From NCBI RefSeq assembly GCF_023278365.1, contig NZ_CP075338.1, positions 434,001 through 498,000 on the forward strand: a stretch of DNA of 64,000 nucleotides, in the 5' to 3' direction. Under the pieces are notes generated by a model. It saw only the letters and a program-made list of their open reading frames with translations, searched no databases and was not told the origin of the DNA. Positions 28,046-37,522 of the stretch are shown here, piece after piece. The translations under genes were made by a program, and so were the position numbers. The stretch's first letter is position 1; every line of letters begins with the position of its first letter. Source of the stretch: Epilithonimonas zeae (GTDB taxonomy: Bacteria; Bacteroidota; Bacteroidia; Flavobacteriales; Weeksellaceae).

Positions 28046-28513
28046 ATGAGTGAGAAACATCTGGTTTGCCAAGGCGCACTTTGCCGCTGCAATTTCGGGA
28101 CAGCTCCTGATAAATTGAAAGTCTTAACTCAGAGCAAACGTTACATCAATGATAAAGGTGGTGGTCAAAAACTGATGGCTACCAACAAAGATATCAACAA
28201 AACTTTCGAGAAAAATATGTTCGGAAACTGTTCCAAACTCAATAATAATCCTTGTCAGGTTACTGTAACACAATGGAGTGGCTTTTATGAAAAAATAACC
28301 CTCGAGGAAAATAGCGGCAAAGCATTATTGGAAAGCAGCAAAGCGACTTGTCCAATCGGAAGTACAGATTGTATCACGATTATCAACCACGGACAAACTG
28401 CCGAAGTTTCCCAGCAGAATGTGAAAAATGCGGATAAAGAAGTATTGATGGAGTTGTTTCCCTTTATCAGTGTCGGAAAATATATTAGGAAAACAGATCA
28501 GTTAGAACTATAA
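28046..28513 (+). CDS. DUF4280 PAAR-like protein
   Basis: 155 residues with the DUF4280 pattern: HLVCQGALCRCNFGTAPDKL, KNMFGNCSKLNNNPCQVT and TCPIGSTDCITIINHGQTAE. Conserved cysteines suggest metal binding at a spike tip, as in PAAR proteins. It lies 11 bases before the 1019-residue effector gene, which it probably carries on the VgrG spike. It lacks the acidic N-terminal extension of its paralogue at 15992-16681. Confidence 0.87.
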   Translation: MSEKHLVCQGALCRCNFGTAPDKLKVLTQSKRYINDKGGGQKLMATNKDINKTFEKNMFGNCSKLNNNPCQVTVTQWSGFYEKITLEENSGKALLESSKATCPIGSTDCITIINHGQTAEVSQQNVKNADKEVLMELFPFISVGKYIRKTDQLEL

Positions 28514-28524
28514 AATCAGTAAAA

Positions 28525-31500
28525 ATGGAACAAAAGACTTTAACTGCAATTGTTTTAAAACCTGAGAATGCTGATTTTAATGAGCAGTATCGCGCACTCA
28601 CAACTCAGGAAGGCCAGGGATTTACTATCGGGATCAAAGAATATATTGATGGCAAAAAAGGGATTGATGATAAAATCGCAAATCTTGAGAATGAAAAGCG
28701 AAATATAGACATTGAGTTGCAGAATGAAGAAAAAAGGCTTTTTGAACAAGCGCAACAGAGATTCAATGAAGGAGGTAAATGGACCGAAGCTGAAACCCAT
28801 AACGGTAAACAAGTAAGTCACGCTCAAGTAAGTTTAGACGAAAATGTAAGACTTGCGAGAAACAGAGCAGAAAGGCTTAAAAAAGCAAAAGACGATCAAC
28901 TGAAGGCTGCTAAAGAGGAATTAAAAAACTTTGATAAAGATTATGCTTCAGTTGTCTGGGCGTGGAATCTAGCCCATAAAAGAAGCGACAAACCCAATGG
29001 CAGAAATGAAATAATCCAAACCGGAACTAAGGAAGTTAGTTTGGTTTTAGGACAACATTTGTATGGTGGCGGTTTTGCTTGGATTGAGCCGTTTTTTGAC
29101 GGGGCACAACCAACAGGAAGTACTAAAAATGGTTTGTTCATTCATACAGCAGGTGCTTCTATGCAAATCATTACGGCTGAGTGGTACGGTTTTGATAAAG
29201 ATCAGAATCCTGTGAAGATTGATAAGCCAGTTGCGCCGGGATCTCAAGTCCAATTACATATTTATACCAAAAGTATGTATGGTCATAACATTAGAGTTGA
29301 ACTGAAATCTAATGGCAAAACACTCAAAGCCAATACATATGGAACTTCAGTTGTTATTAATCCTGATAAAAAAGACGAAGATCCCAAGACTGAATACGGG
29401 ATTACAGATTCTAAAGATTTATTTTTAACCGAGGTAGAAATCCACGACTATTCTGATCCGAAAAGCGTGCAGCCACCATCCGGAACGCAGACTGGAACTA
29501 TGGTAGGCTCTGATGGTAACGATCCTCCTATTCCTAATGTTCAGAAAGCATTAGTAAATTTATATATCGATCCGGCTTGGTGCGCTGGTCAAACACAAAT
29601 CCTCATTAAGCCTACCATTCATTTCAGCAATCAAAAACAAGATTTGGATGTTGGTTTGTTGGTTAATTGTAGAGCTGCGGTAGATGTTAAAATTCCTGAT
29701 ATGGGTAACATGCCTGTATTTGTAGATAAAATTGAGACAAATATTGAATCATTTCATCCTTGTGGATATAGCAAATTTGAAATTAATGATGGATCACGTA
29801 CTGTTGATTTATTGGGAGAAAAATCTCTGCCTCCATTAAATCTTTTTGAATTAGTTGCCGGACCAGAAAGTAATACACAAGATATCACTATTGATCTTGA
29901 TACAGATACTACAGAATGCTCATTTGATGGTACTGAAAATGACCACGAAAAACATGCATTATCCCTAATTGAATATCCTGAAAAAGAAGTTGAAAAGGAT
30001 GCTAAAAAAGAGGAGGAAAAAAGCAGTACTTCCAGAGATCATAAGGTTAAAGTTCAAATTGGAGATAAGACCAATGTAAGCCATGAGCAGCTTGTAGCCT
30101 TTAGTGGAAAATTGGAAAAGTACACTGCAGACGGCAATGATAAACAACTAAAGTTTAAAGCCCGTTATATTTATAATTATGCGCCTATTAATCTGATGGG
30201 TGTTGCTGTACATCCCATTTTCAGATATTTCTGGTTAGGAAACGGAGTTCCTACGAACACTTATATGGTAAAAACAAATACTTGCCGTTACCAACAGAAT
30301 GTGGCTGTCAAAACTTACCCCGATGTTGCGTGGAGTTTAAAATTATCTTACACCAATACGACTATTGAAAAGGAGCTCTGGGGAAACCAAAGATATGCTA
30401 ATACAAGCGCTGCTAGATTTCAGAGACAACCTCAGAAATGGATTGCTGCAGGAGATGGTAAAAACATTGGGATTTCTTTGGGTGCAAAATGGGACAAAGA
30501 CAATCAGTTTGATGCCACAGCAGATATCACAAAGCAAATCAAAGCCTTAATTGATAAATTTGGTGTTATTGGCAGATTTGTAAATTCTGTTTTTTTAGGA
30601 CAGGAAAATAGCGCCAACAGTAATCAAAGGCAGCCAAGTGCAGAAGATCGGGCGGCATTGGAGAGTGTTGCCCAACAAAGGGAAGCGAGAGAGAACCGCG
30701 AGCTGGCTAGGACTAGAGATTTTCTCAACGACGCAAGAACACGTTACAGAAACGCTGATAACGATGCTGATAGACGTAGAGCTCAGAAAGACATCGATAA
30801 TCTGCAACGTAGGATGGATCGTCAATCTCAGACATTTAATCGCAAATTAACACGATCTGTTGCTTCTATTAGCGTGCAATGGCCACAGATAGAAGCTCAG
30901 TTTGAGTGGAGTCTGGAAAATATAGACCAGGTTGGTCCTTATCATAATCAAGTTGGTGTTATTTTACAAGGCGTTTTGGAATTGACGCCATTAATTGGAC
31001 TTACTGCAACTTTGGATTTTCTTGCATTGGCTCAACGTGCGCATCCTGTGGCTTTAGCAGTTATAGCCGCTGCAGATATCACAATGGCTCTCATTGGAGA
31101 TGGTAGTAAGATTACTTGTGATCTGAGTGCTACTGGAAATTTTGGTGGAAAATTGCAGGGTTTTCTTAATACAAAAACAGGCGAGAATAGTTTCAATAGA
31201 AACGATCGGAACGCTAATGATAAGCAAGTAGCGGAACTGAAATGTGATCTGGAATTCAAATTGCAAATCTCTATCAAAATTAAAATCGAAAAGAAAAGAT
31301 TATTTGTAAAGGTGACGCTAACAGGCGATGTTGGAGCAGAAGCAACTGCAAAATGGGAAGGTAAAGCCCCTATTGATGCGGATGATTTTGGCTGGTATCT
31401 TGCTCCGGAATTAACTTTTGAAGGATTAGAAGTAAAAGCTTATGCTAATTTTGAAGGGCAAATTGGAGACAAAGATGACACTTGGGGATCAGCAAAATCC

Positions 31501-31584
31501 ACCAATGAATTTACCTGGCAAGCAATTGATGCCTGGAAAGAACCAAAAAAATGGGGAAAATTCTATTTTTCCAAAAAGGATTAA
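28525..31584 (+). CDS. Large T6SS effector candidate, 1019 aa, toxin domain unrecognised
   Basis: No signal peptide. Layout: coiled coil (about 45-130); a beta-rich scaffold with ITAEWYGFDKDQNP and PGSQVQLHIYTKSMYGHNI, like the scaffold in the 13538-15988 effector; the cysteine-containing segment IDPAWCAGQTQILIKP; an Asp/Glu/Lys-rich linker near 480-510; a charged coiled coil near 710-770; a hydrophobic stretch near 812-860 (VLELTPLIGLTATLDFLALA and VALAVIAAADITMALIG); then a beta-rich C terminus ending KKWGKFYFSKKD. The hydrophobic stretch in an otherwise soluble protein suggests membrane insertion, hence a possible pore-forming toxin. Context (PAAR-like gene before, lipoprotein after) supports the effector call. 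Confidence 0.7.
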   Translation: MEQKTLTAIVLKPENADFNEQYRALTTQEGQGFTIGIKEYIDGKKGIDDKIANLENEKRNIDIELQNEEKRLFEQAQQRFNEGGKWTEAETHNGKQVSHAQVSLDENVRLARNRAERLKKAKDDQLKAAKEELKNFDKDYASVVWAWNLAHKRSDKPNGRNEIIQTGTKEVSLVLGQHLYGGGFAWIEPFFDGAQPTGSTKNGLFIHTAGASMQIITAEWYGFDKDQNPVKIDKPVAPGSQVQLHIYTKSMYGHNIRVELKSNGKTLKANTYGTSVVINPDKKDEDPKTEYGITDSKDLFLTEVEIHDYSDPKSVQPPSGTQTGTMVGSDGNDPPIPNVQKALVNLYIDPAWCAGQTQILIKPTIHFSNQKQDLDVGLLVNCRAAVDVKIPDMGNMPVFVDKIETNIESFHPCGYSKFEINDGSRTVDLLGEKSLPPLNLFELVAGPESNTQDITIDLDTDTTECSFDGTENDHEKHALSLIEYPEKEVEKDAKKEEEKSSTSRDHKVKVQIGDKTNVSHEQLVAFSGKLEKYTADGNDKQLKFKARYIYNYAPINLMGVAVHPIFRYFWLGNGVPTNTYMVKTNTCRYQQNVAVKTYPDVAWSLKLSYTNTTIEKELWGNQRYANTSAARFQRQPQKWIAAGDGKNIGISLGAKWDKDNQFDATADITKQIKALIDKFGVIGRFVNSVFLGQENSANSNQRQPSAEDRAALESVAQQREARENRELARTRDFLNDARTRYRNADNDADRRRAQKDIDNLQRRMDRQSQTFNRKLTRSVASISVQWPQIEAQFEWSLENIDQVGPYHNQVGVILQGVLELTPLIGLTATLDFLALAQRAHPVALAVIAAADITMALIGDGSKITCDLSATGNFGGKLQGFLNTKTGENSFNRNDRNANDKQVAELKCDLEFKLQISIKIKIEKKRLFVKVTLTGDVGAEATAKWEGKAPIDADDFGWYLAPELTFEGLEVKAYANFEGQIGDKDDTWGSAKSTNEFTWQAIDAWKEPKKWGKFYFSKKD

Positions 31585-31595
31585 AAATATAAAAA

Positions 31596-32597
31596 ATGAT
31601 TAAGTATTTCATTGTAATAATCAGCTTAATAAGTCTGCAAAGTTGTGGTCAAAACAAAGAAACTATGGATGCAAAAGCAACAGAAAAATTAGGAAATTTA
31701 TATAAAGATGTTAAATTTCGAGAACAGGAAATCAATTACCATGCGGACATTTTTATTGGCGGCTGTAATTATGAGGTTTTGATTAATGATCTTCCTGTAG
31801 ATTCTTATTACGGACCAGGAAACGGCGCTATGAATACCAGCATTCCAATCAATACAGCCATTATGAATAAAGGCGAACAAACCTGGAAGATCAGGGTTTA
31901 TCCGGTGCACGACAGTAAAGAAATCAATGGTGTTGCTACAATGGTTCCCAGACCTGCAATACAGGATGGTGCAAGAGTTGAAATCAAAATCGAAGGTTTT
32001 AAGTTTTCTGACAATGGTGATATCGAAAAAAGCTTCGGGAATGTTGTCGATTTTAAAGCTCCGACTAAGAAGGATGAGAATTCTGGGAAAAATATCTTTG
32101 CGGATGAAGGCAAACCTTACGTTGAGTACTCCGGAAAATTCAAAACTGACACGCCTTATACTTTGGAAGGCTGGAAAAATGGACAGGATCTTACGAAATT
32201 AGATCAATCATCGCTTCAGCAAAAATTAATCAAAGAATATGAGAAGTTCCGTCAATGGATCAAAGATGGCAATATGGATGCGATTGCTAATGCTACTTTA
32301 AAAGAGAAAAAAGAATATGCTCAGGCTCTTTTATTTGATGAGAAAGATAATAAAGCTTTAGTCAAAAGTTTTGAAAATGGTTGGGGGCAAAAAGGTCTCA
32401 CAATGTATCCGCTGGAAAATTACAAGATGAAATTCTATGGTGATGGAAAATTAGTAACCCTCGAAAGAAAAGATCACGTGGGAGATCCGGCTTTGGCAGG
32501 CTGGTATGTGAATGAAAACGGCCAACGCAAAATGAAAACCTTTACTCTATATTTTCAAATTCCGAAAGGAAAAACAGAGTTAGAAGTCATTAGATAA
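31596..32597 (+). CDS. Lipoprotein, candidate immunity protein of the 1019-aa effector
   Basis: 333 residues beginning MIKYFIVIISLISLQSCGQ, a lipoprotein signal with lipobox LQSC. A beta-rich middle (DIFIGGCNYEVLINDLP, TWKIRVYPV) precedes a C-terminal mixed domain ending in FTLYFQIPKGKTELEVIR. I do not recognise the family. The gene lies 11 bases after the effector gene on the same strand, the usual place for an immunity gene, and an envelope location would suit protection from a periplasm- or membrane-acting toxin. Confidence 0.6.
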   Translation: MIKYFIVIISLISLQSCGQNKETMDAKATEKLGNLYKDVKFREQEINYHADIFIGGCNYEVLINDLPVDSYYGPGNGAMNTSIPINTAIMNKGEQTWKIRVYPVHDSKEINGVATMVPRPAIQDGARVEIKIEGFKFSDNGDIEKSFGNVVDFKAPTKKDENSGKNIFADEGKPYVEYSGKFKTDTPYTLEGWKNGQDLTKLDQSSLQQKLIKEYEKFRQWIKDGNMDAIANATLKEKKEYAQALLFDEKDNKALVKSFENGWGQKGLTMYPLENYKMKFYGDGKLVTLERKDHVGDPALAGWYVNENGQRKMKTFTLYFQIPKGKTELEVIR

Positions 32598-32629
32598 AAT
32601 TTAATGTCAATAAAAAATTAATTCAGGAT

Positions 32630-33235
32630 TTAATATTTTTCCAAATCGGAGAATGTTAGATCCTGAATTTTTGGTAGTGGTTTAGGTGTCGTTTTCTGTT
32701 TGAGTTTATATTTTTTGGTTGTTCCAAAATCCTGATCAAAAACAACTTTGGTTCCTTCCAGCAAGTCAATTTCGGTTTCCGTAGTTATCTCTCTTCCGTC
32801 CGAAATAACCCTCGAAATGTGGGTCAATTCAAAATTACCGTCTTTAAATCTGAAGATGTAACGGCTTTTCAATTCGTTGACGTCTGTTAGTATGACCAAT
32901 TTTCCTTTTTCAATAAAAAAATCCGGGATTCTAAAATTTCTTTGTTTTCCTGAAGTTTCAACAGGATATTGATTTTCAAAAATCTGGGTTGAAGAAACTT
33001 GTAACTTCAGATTTTTGCTATTGGGCTGTGACAAAAATATCTGCAGTCTAAAAGGTTTGATTTCTCCGGTTTTAGTCGTAGTTACAACAACCCGATCAGG
33101 TTTTTTATCGTTGTTAAGATCGCCTTTTTCTTCGCCAACTATTTCGCTGAAATTATCTTGATTCCTAATGTTTTGGGAAAATAAGTCTGTATGCGCAAAA
33201 AGTAAAAATAAAATATAGAGAAATGATTTTTTCAT
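32630..33235 (-). CDS. Exported protein with FG-GAP-like motif
   Basis: 201 residues with a signal peptide ending near LFSQ. A calcium-loop-like motif GDLNNDKKPDRVVV (about residue 38) is followed by beta strands such as RLQIFLSQPNSKNLKLQVSS and RYIFRFKDGNFELTHISR. The same pattern occurs in the C-terminal domain of the 58679-60442 protein (GDLNKDGLEDLVMVY), so both share a VCBS/FG-GAP-type domain. It is convergent with the preceding lipoprotein gene and 48 bases from the membrane protein gene; a link to the T6SS is not evident. Confidence 0.65.
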   Translation of the reverse strand: MKKSFLYILFLLFAHTDLFSQNIRNQDNFSEIVGEEKGDLNNDKKPDRVVVTTTKTGEIKPFRLQIFLSQPNSKNLKLQVSSTQIFENQYPVETSGKQRNFRIPDFFIEKGKLVILTDVNELKSRYIFRFKDGNFELTHISRVISDGREITTETEIDLLEGTKVVFDQDFGTTKKYKLKQKTTPKPLPKIQDLTFSDLEKY

Positions 33236-33282
33236 CTTTTTATAAAATTTTAGAAATGGAGTAGAGCTGATTTTAAAGATAC

Positions 33283-33621
33283 TTATTTCATCAACGGATT
33301 ATCAAGCAAAGCACCTGATATCAGGTATATAGAAAAAAACAAGCTGACAAAGTACATTATGGCAAAAAAAACAACGCATCTGGTGAGGTGAAGAATCCAT
33401 TTTGTCTTTATTTTTTGAATCAGAATATCAATCAGGAAAAACAATATAGTTGTTGGAATACTGATTATTAATCCAAATTGTTTTATGATTTTGAAGATCA
33501 CTGTCAGATTAACAGATTCCGATGAACTGCTGAAGAAGAATATAAAATACAGCGTAACAAATAAATTCGATAAAACAAATATTATCAGGAATTTAAGGGA
33601 TATTTCAGATGCACTTTTCAT
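33283..33621 (-). CDS. Small membrane protein, candidate immunity protein of the lipase-like effector
   Basis: 112 residues with three predicted membrane helices (about 11-30, 46-66 and 80-102). It starts 2 bases after the stop of the lipase-like effector gene. No family recognised. An inner-membrane protein next to a phospholipase-type effector is a plausible immunity protein, but this rests on position alone. Confidence 0.55.
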   Translation of the reverse strand: MKSASEISLKFLIIFVLSNLFVTLYFIFFFSSSSESVNLTVIFKIIKQFGLIISIPTTILFFLIDILIQKIKTKWILHLTRCVVFFAIMYFVSLFFSIYLISGALLDNPLMK

Positions 33622-33623
33622 GA

Positions 33624-35375
33624 TTAAGTTGGTTTGTAACGTGCACTTTTTGGAGAACTAAAAGCTTCTTTCAATCCATTTTCTACTTCTTTCCAAAATT
33701 GGGTGTGGCTCAAGCTGTGAGATGTTTTTGCCAAGTAAACGAGTGAGCCAGGTTTTTTGTCTAATTCTTTTATACCCTTATCCTGCTCTGCAACCAGTTC
33801 CGCATTATATTTGGTAACCAGTTCAGAGTATATTTCAAAGTTTTTTCTTAATGTAGTGACTTGGGTATCTAACTTACCAAAGACTAGAGGCTCTATTCCC
33901 CAATCTATCACTTTTGTTACTGTTGAAAAATTCTCAGGATCTATAAACTGACTGAATAATCTCATCAATAAGTCTTCCAAATTATTGGCATTTGCAGCAT
34001 CCTGAGCACCTTTTAAGAAGGTTTTAAATTTACTTTTTTTATTTCGTGAGTTGTAAATGTCTTTATCAAATATAGGAACTTGCAGTATAGACAATCCTTT
34101 CGTTTGTTTTGCAGGTGTCCAGGCTGTAGAATCTATAGTATCTGTAATTCCTCTGCTTTCTTCAAAAACATTAGCCAATAAACTCAGTAAGTAACTGTCT
34201 TTTGGGCCGCTTTTTATAGCAAACAGAATATTTAAAACTGTTAATCCTTGTGTTAAATTTAGGTTTGAAACAAATGTTGCTTTAGCATAACTTTTACTTC
34301 CACTGGCGTAATTTTTATGGACATCAACTGTCCACTGTAAAAAGTTTGTCAACAGATTGATAAACGAGGCCTTTTCTTTCTGGAGACTAGAATTATTAAT
34401 TTTTATCGAATTAATATAATTGATTATTTCATGTGTTATCATATTAATTGCCAAAGAAGCATTTGCCATTTCCTGCCACGCTTTTCTCCCTTTGTTTGCA
34501 AAATCCTGCCAGATCAAACTTTTCAGATAAGTTAATATGACATCTGTCTTAACATTTTTAAGCATTGTGATACCGCGCTCAAATTTATCTTTAGAAAAAG
34601 CTTGCAATAATCCTTCGAGATTCAATAAACTAAAATGGGCAACAAGCTGTTGTGTCAAATCGTACTCATTATGAACATTGATGATTTTACATTTTGGATG
34701 TAGTTTACCGTGATTGAGCTGATGTTTCTTCTGAAAAAAAGGAGTTGATAGATAGGTGATACTTTTTATTTTCCAATGTTCAGGAAACTCTGTGATTTTT
34801 CTGGACTTCAAAAACTCAGATTTCGCAATCATCTCTTTGTTGGTAATCAATTCTGTAAATTGATTAATGACATTGCCGCCGTGTGAATGCCCAATCAGAT
34901 GCAGACTGACTTCCTGATTTTTTTTAAATTTGTAAACGCGCGACAGCAGGTCTAATAAACGTTCTGCTGCGAGATTTCTTTCTTTAGTATCATTATCTCC
35001 GGACCAGCTAAAAAATTGCCCTTCGATATATAGGTTTTGAAACTGAGGGCCTAGCTCTTTCAGTTTTGCCCAAAAATTAGCTTTGCTTACATTATTTTTT
35101 TCGTCTTTACCTTGCCAATAATCCGTATTTGCTTCGTGTTTTTTACCTGTTATATTCACTGGATCTGTTGTCCCTGCAACGAACATCACGACATCATATA
35201 TTTTATCGTTGGTTTTTGGAGGTGATTTTGGTGAACCCCAATATAAGCCTTTCTCAGTACCTTCTTCGGTAACAGTTCTTGTTGCATTCGTAACAATGTT
35301 TTCGTTAGAATACATACTGTGCCCTTTTTCAGATACTTTAGTGTAGGTGCCTTTTACAATTCTGGTTCTGCTCAT
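33624..35375 (-). CDS. T6SS effector: alpha/beta-hydrolase (lipase-like) with shared N-terminal tag
   Basis: 583 residues. Residues 1-31 (MSRTRIVKGTYTKVSEKGH onward) match the N terminus of the protease-like effector at 36052-37521 at 26 of 31 positions. Then comes VVMFVAGTTDP (oxyanion strand) and the nucleophile elbow LHLIGHSHGGNVINQF with catalytic Ser near residue 162, as in T6SS lipase effectors. The C-terminal 350 residues are helical and unrecognised. No signal peptide. Located downstream of vgrG and followed by a small membrane protein gene. Phospholipase activity on target membranes is inferred. Confidence 0.78.
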   Translation of the reverse strand: MSRTRIVKGTYTKVSEKGHSMYSNENIVTNATRTVTEEGTEKGLYWGSPKSPPKTNDKIYDVVMFVAGTTDPVNITGKKHEANTDYWQGKDEKNNVSKANFWAKLKELGPQFQNLYIEGQFFSWSGDNDTKERNLAAERLLDLLSRVYKFKKNQEVSLHLIGHSHGGNVINQFTELITNKEMIAKSEFLKSRKITEFPEHWKIKSITYLSTPFFQKKHQLNHGKLHPKCKIINVHNEYDLTQQLVAHFSLLNLEGLLQAFSKDKFERGITMLKNVKTDVILTYLKSLIWQDFANKGRKAWQEMANASLAINMITHEIINYINSIKINNSSLQKEKASFINLLTNFLQWTVDVHKNYASGSKSYAKATFVSNLNLTQGLTVLNILFAIKSGPKDSYLLSLLANVFEESRGITDTIDSTAWTPAKQTKGLSILQVPIFDKDIYNSRNKKSKFKTFLKGAQDAANANNLEDLLMRLFSQFIDPENFSTVTKVIDWGIEPLVFGKLDTQVTTLRKNFEIYSELVTKYNAELVAEQDKGIKELDKKPGSLVYLAKTSHSLSHTQFWKEVENGLKEAFSSPKSARYKPT

Positions 35376-35426
35376 TGTTATTTGGTTTTTATTACATCAC
35401 ATTTCTGTCAATGAATCATTTAAAAC

Positions 35427-36047
35427 TTAATTATTAACATATTGCGATTCTCTTTTCGATAAAACCTTACCGGAAATACCATCCAAAATAATTGTTTCCA
35501 AAACATCAGGTTTCTTTTTCCATTGTATTTCCCAGATTGGTTTTTCTTTTTCTATTCTTCTTCTGATAGTGGTATGATAGCCTGTGCTTTGTAATACCGG
35601 ACCTTTGGAAAGTTTTATGTTTTCTGCTTTACAGAATGCCAAAACCTCTTCAAATGTAAATTTGTAAGGTTCATCATAATCTGTTTTTTTTATAAGTTTC
35701 CCATCTTTATCAAATTCATACCAGATTCCTAACGGAAATGTAGTCCAAGGCAAATTGAGTGTAATGCCTTTATTGTAAATCATATGATTGAGATGATAAA
35801 CTTTCACAATTTTATATAAAGAATCATTTGGGGTGAACTGATAAGAGATATTAGTTTGATTTCGCATAATCTGGATGTAACCGGAGTCTGTTTTTTTACT
35901 AAAGCTTTCCAATTGATTAATATTACCAAATAGACTGGTGTCCAAAGTCTCCATTTTATCATCTAAGTAAAGTGTCATAGTATTTTTTTTTTGCGAGTGA
36001 CAGGAAATTAAAATCAAGAAGTTAATAAAAAGAATCAGCTTTTTCAT
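35427..36047 (-). CDS. Lipoprotein, candidate immunity protein of the metalloprotease effector
   Basis: 206 residues beginning MKKLILFINFLILISCHSQ, lipobox LISC, then an unrecognised domain. Its C-terminal half (IRRRIEKEKPIWEIQW, ETIILDGISGKVLSKRE) resembles small PepSY-like or protease-propeptide folds, which would suit a protease inhibitor, though this is inference. It begins 4 bases after the stop of the zinc-protease-like effector gene. Confidence 0.55.
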   Translation of the reverse strand: MKKLILFINFLILISCHSQKKNTMTLYLDDKMETLDTSLFGNINQLESFSKKTDSGYIQIMRNQTNISYQFTPNDSLYKIVKVYHLNHMIYNKGITLNLPWTTFPLGIWYEFDKDGKLIKKTDYDEPYKFTFEEVLAFCKAENIKLSKGPVLQSTGYHTTIRRRIEKEKPIWEIQWKKKPDVLETIILDGISGKVLSKRESQYVNN

Positions 36048-36051
36048 AATT

Positions 36052-37521
36052 TTATTTTACGTTGTTATTAGCAATCATCCATTGCCACTTCCACAGATTG
36101 AATCGATCCTGTGGAATATGATGGGAATAATCCATTATGTTTTCTGTCTTAGCATATTCGTAAGTATATTCTGCTTTGGGGTCTGCTTCAGAATTGGTAA
36201 AACTATGAGGCAATTCGAAACTGTGTAAAAATTCGTGTGCTGCAGTTTGATCATTTTTAGTTGGAAATAGAACTACAAACTTTCCTGAACTGTAGCCATT
36301 TAATCCATTGATGTTTCCGGAAGAATCTACACTTCCACCGGGTTCAGGCAGATAGACTGCAATATAATGATTGTCATATTTCGTTTCAGCTATCTTTTTG
36401 GATTTTAATGTTTTTTTTAATTCGCTGTACACGTATTCTTGTAAACTTATAAATCCTGCAGGAGTATTGGATCTTGATGAATAATAGGCTGCAATCTGTC
36501 CGCCTACAACATATCTTCCGCTTGGTTGAAAATGGCTGTCGCCAGACACATCTACAATTTCTGTTTCTACTGTTGCTTCTATCAGTGCTTGTCTCAAATA
36601 GTTCTCAAATAATTCCTTTTGTCCGGTAGAATTTCCTTTGATTTCACTGCCAGGAATTCCGGATATATTTGTTTTTAATTCAATAATTAGGAATTTGGTT
36701 TTCTTTCTTCTCGGTTTGTGATTTGCCCAGACTTTTAATCTTCCAGCAACTTCAGAAACTTCTACACCTGCTGAATTTTTTTTAGTTGCAATCACTTCTA
36801 TAATTTGATCTGTGGAAAATTCTTCCAGACATTCTATCGTAACAAAATCTTTGAGAGTATGCTTTCCTTTTGTTTTGGTAGTGATTTCTATTGGCGAAAT
36901 GCTGAAAAGCTTATTTTCTTTAAATTTAAGTGTGTCCGGTTCTTCATCTACTTCAATATTGAGAGTCAATAAGGCTTTTGTATTTTTATAATTCGAAGCT
37001 TCTAATTTTTGTGTTCTCGTATTTTTAATTTTGGCGGGATACAAAGAAACCCAAGGACAGTAATATTTTTCCGCTGTTCCGTCTGCTTTCTTTTTCCACG
37101 GAATGCTGTAAACACCATAAACTCTTCCTAAATTGGAATATAAAGTAGGGGATTTTTGAAAACTTCCGTTGTAAGCATTAATATCAGTTACTAGAGTAGT
37201 ATGAGTAGAATCTGTATACTGTTTAGCGATGATATCTTCATAATTTTTATCTCCGAAAACCGAAGTTTCTCCAAGTCTCATCCAATCAAATCCGTAATCT
37301 TCGCCTTTCCAGCCATCCTTACTGCGAAAATGAACAACACATTTTGCTTTTATTTCGGTTGGAGGAGGATTAGCGGGAGTTCCATAAGATATGCCAAGTT
37401 TTTCTCCAACTTCTGAAATCCATTTCACGGCATTGGAGATGATACTTTCATTAGAGTACATCGTATGACCTTTCTCCGACACTTTGGTATATGTTCCTTT
37501 GACGAATCTGGTTCTGCTCAT
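36052..37521 (-). CDS. T6SS effector: zinc metalloprotease-like with shared N-terminal tag
   Basis: 489 residues with no signal peptide. The N-terminal tag MSRTRFVKGTYTKVSEKGH is shared with the lipase-like effector. Beta-rich middle domains follow (about 60-270). The C-terminal protease-like domain contains AAHEFLHSFELPHSF near residue 432, a HExxHxxxxxH-type zinc site of the metzincin kind, with a later ENIMDYSHH (Met-turn-like). The gene lies 1 base after the vgrG stop, so it is probably translated with VgrG and loaded on it. Target is unknown. Confidence 0.78.
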   Translation of the reverse strand: MSRTRFVKGTYTKVSEKGHTMYSNESIISNAVKWISEVGEKLGISYGTPANPPPTEIKAKCVVHFRSKDGWKGEDYGFDWMRLGETSVFGDKNYEDIIAKQYTDSTHTTLVTDINAYNGSFQKSPTLYSNLGRVYGVYSIPWKKKADGTAEKYYCPWVSLYPAKIKNTRTQKLEASNYKNTKALLTLNIEVDEEPDTLKFKENKLFSISPIEITTKTKGKHTLKDFVTIECLEEFSTDQIIEVIATKKNSAGVEVSEVAGRLKVWANHKPRRKKTKFLIIELKTNISGIPGSEIKGNSTGQKELFENYLRQALIEATVETEIVDVSGDSHFQPSGRYVVGGQIAAYYSSRSNTPAGFISLQEYVYSELKKTLKSKKIAETKYDNHYIAVYLPEPGGSVDSSGNINGLNGYSSGKFVVLFPTKNDQTAAHEFLHSFELPHSFTNSEADPKAEYTYEYAKTENIMDYSHHIPQDRFNLWKWQWMIANNNVK

Positions 37522-37522
37522 T

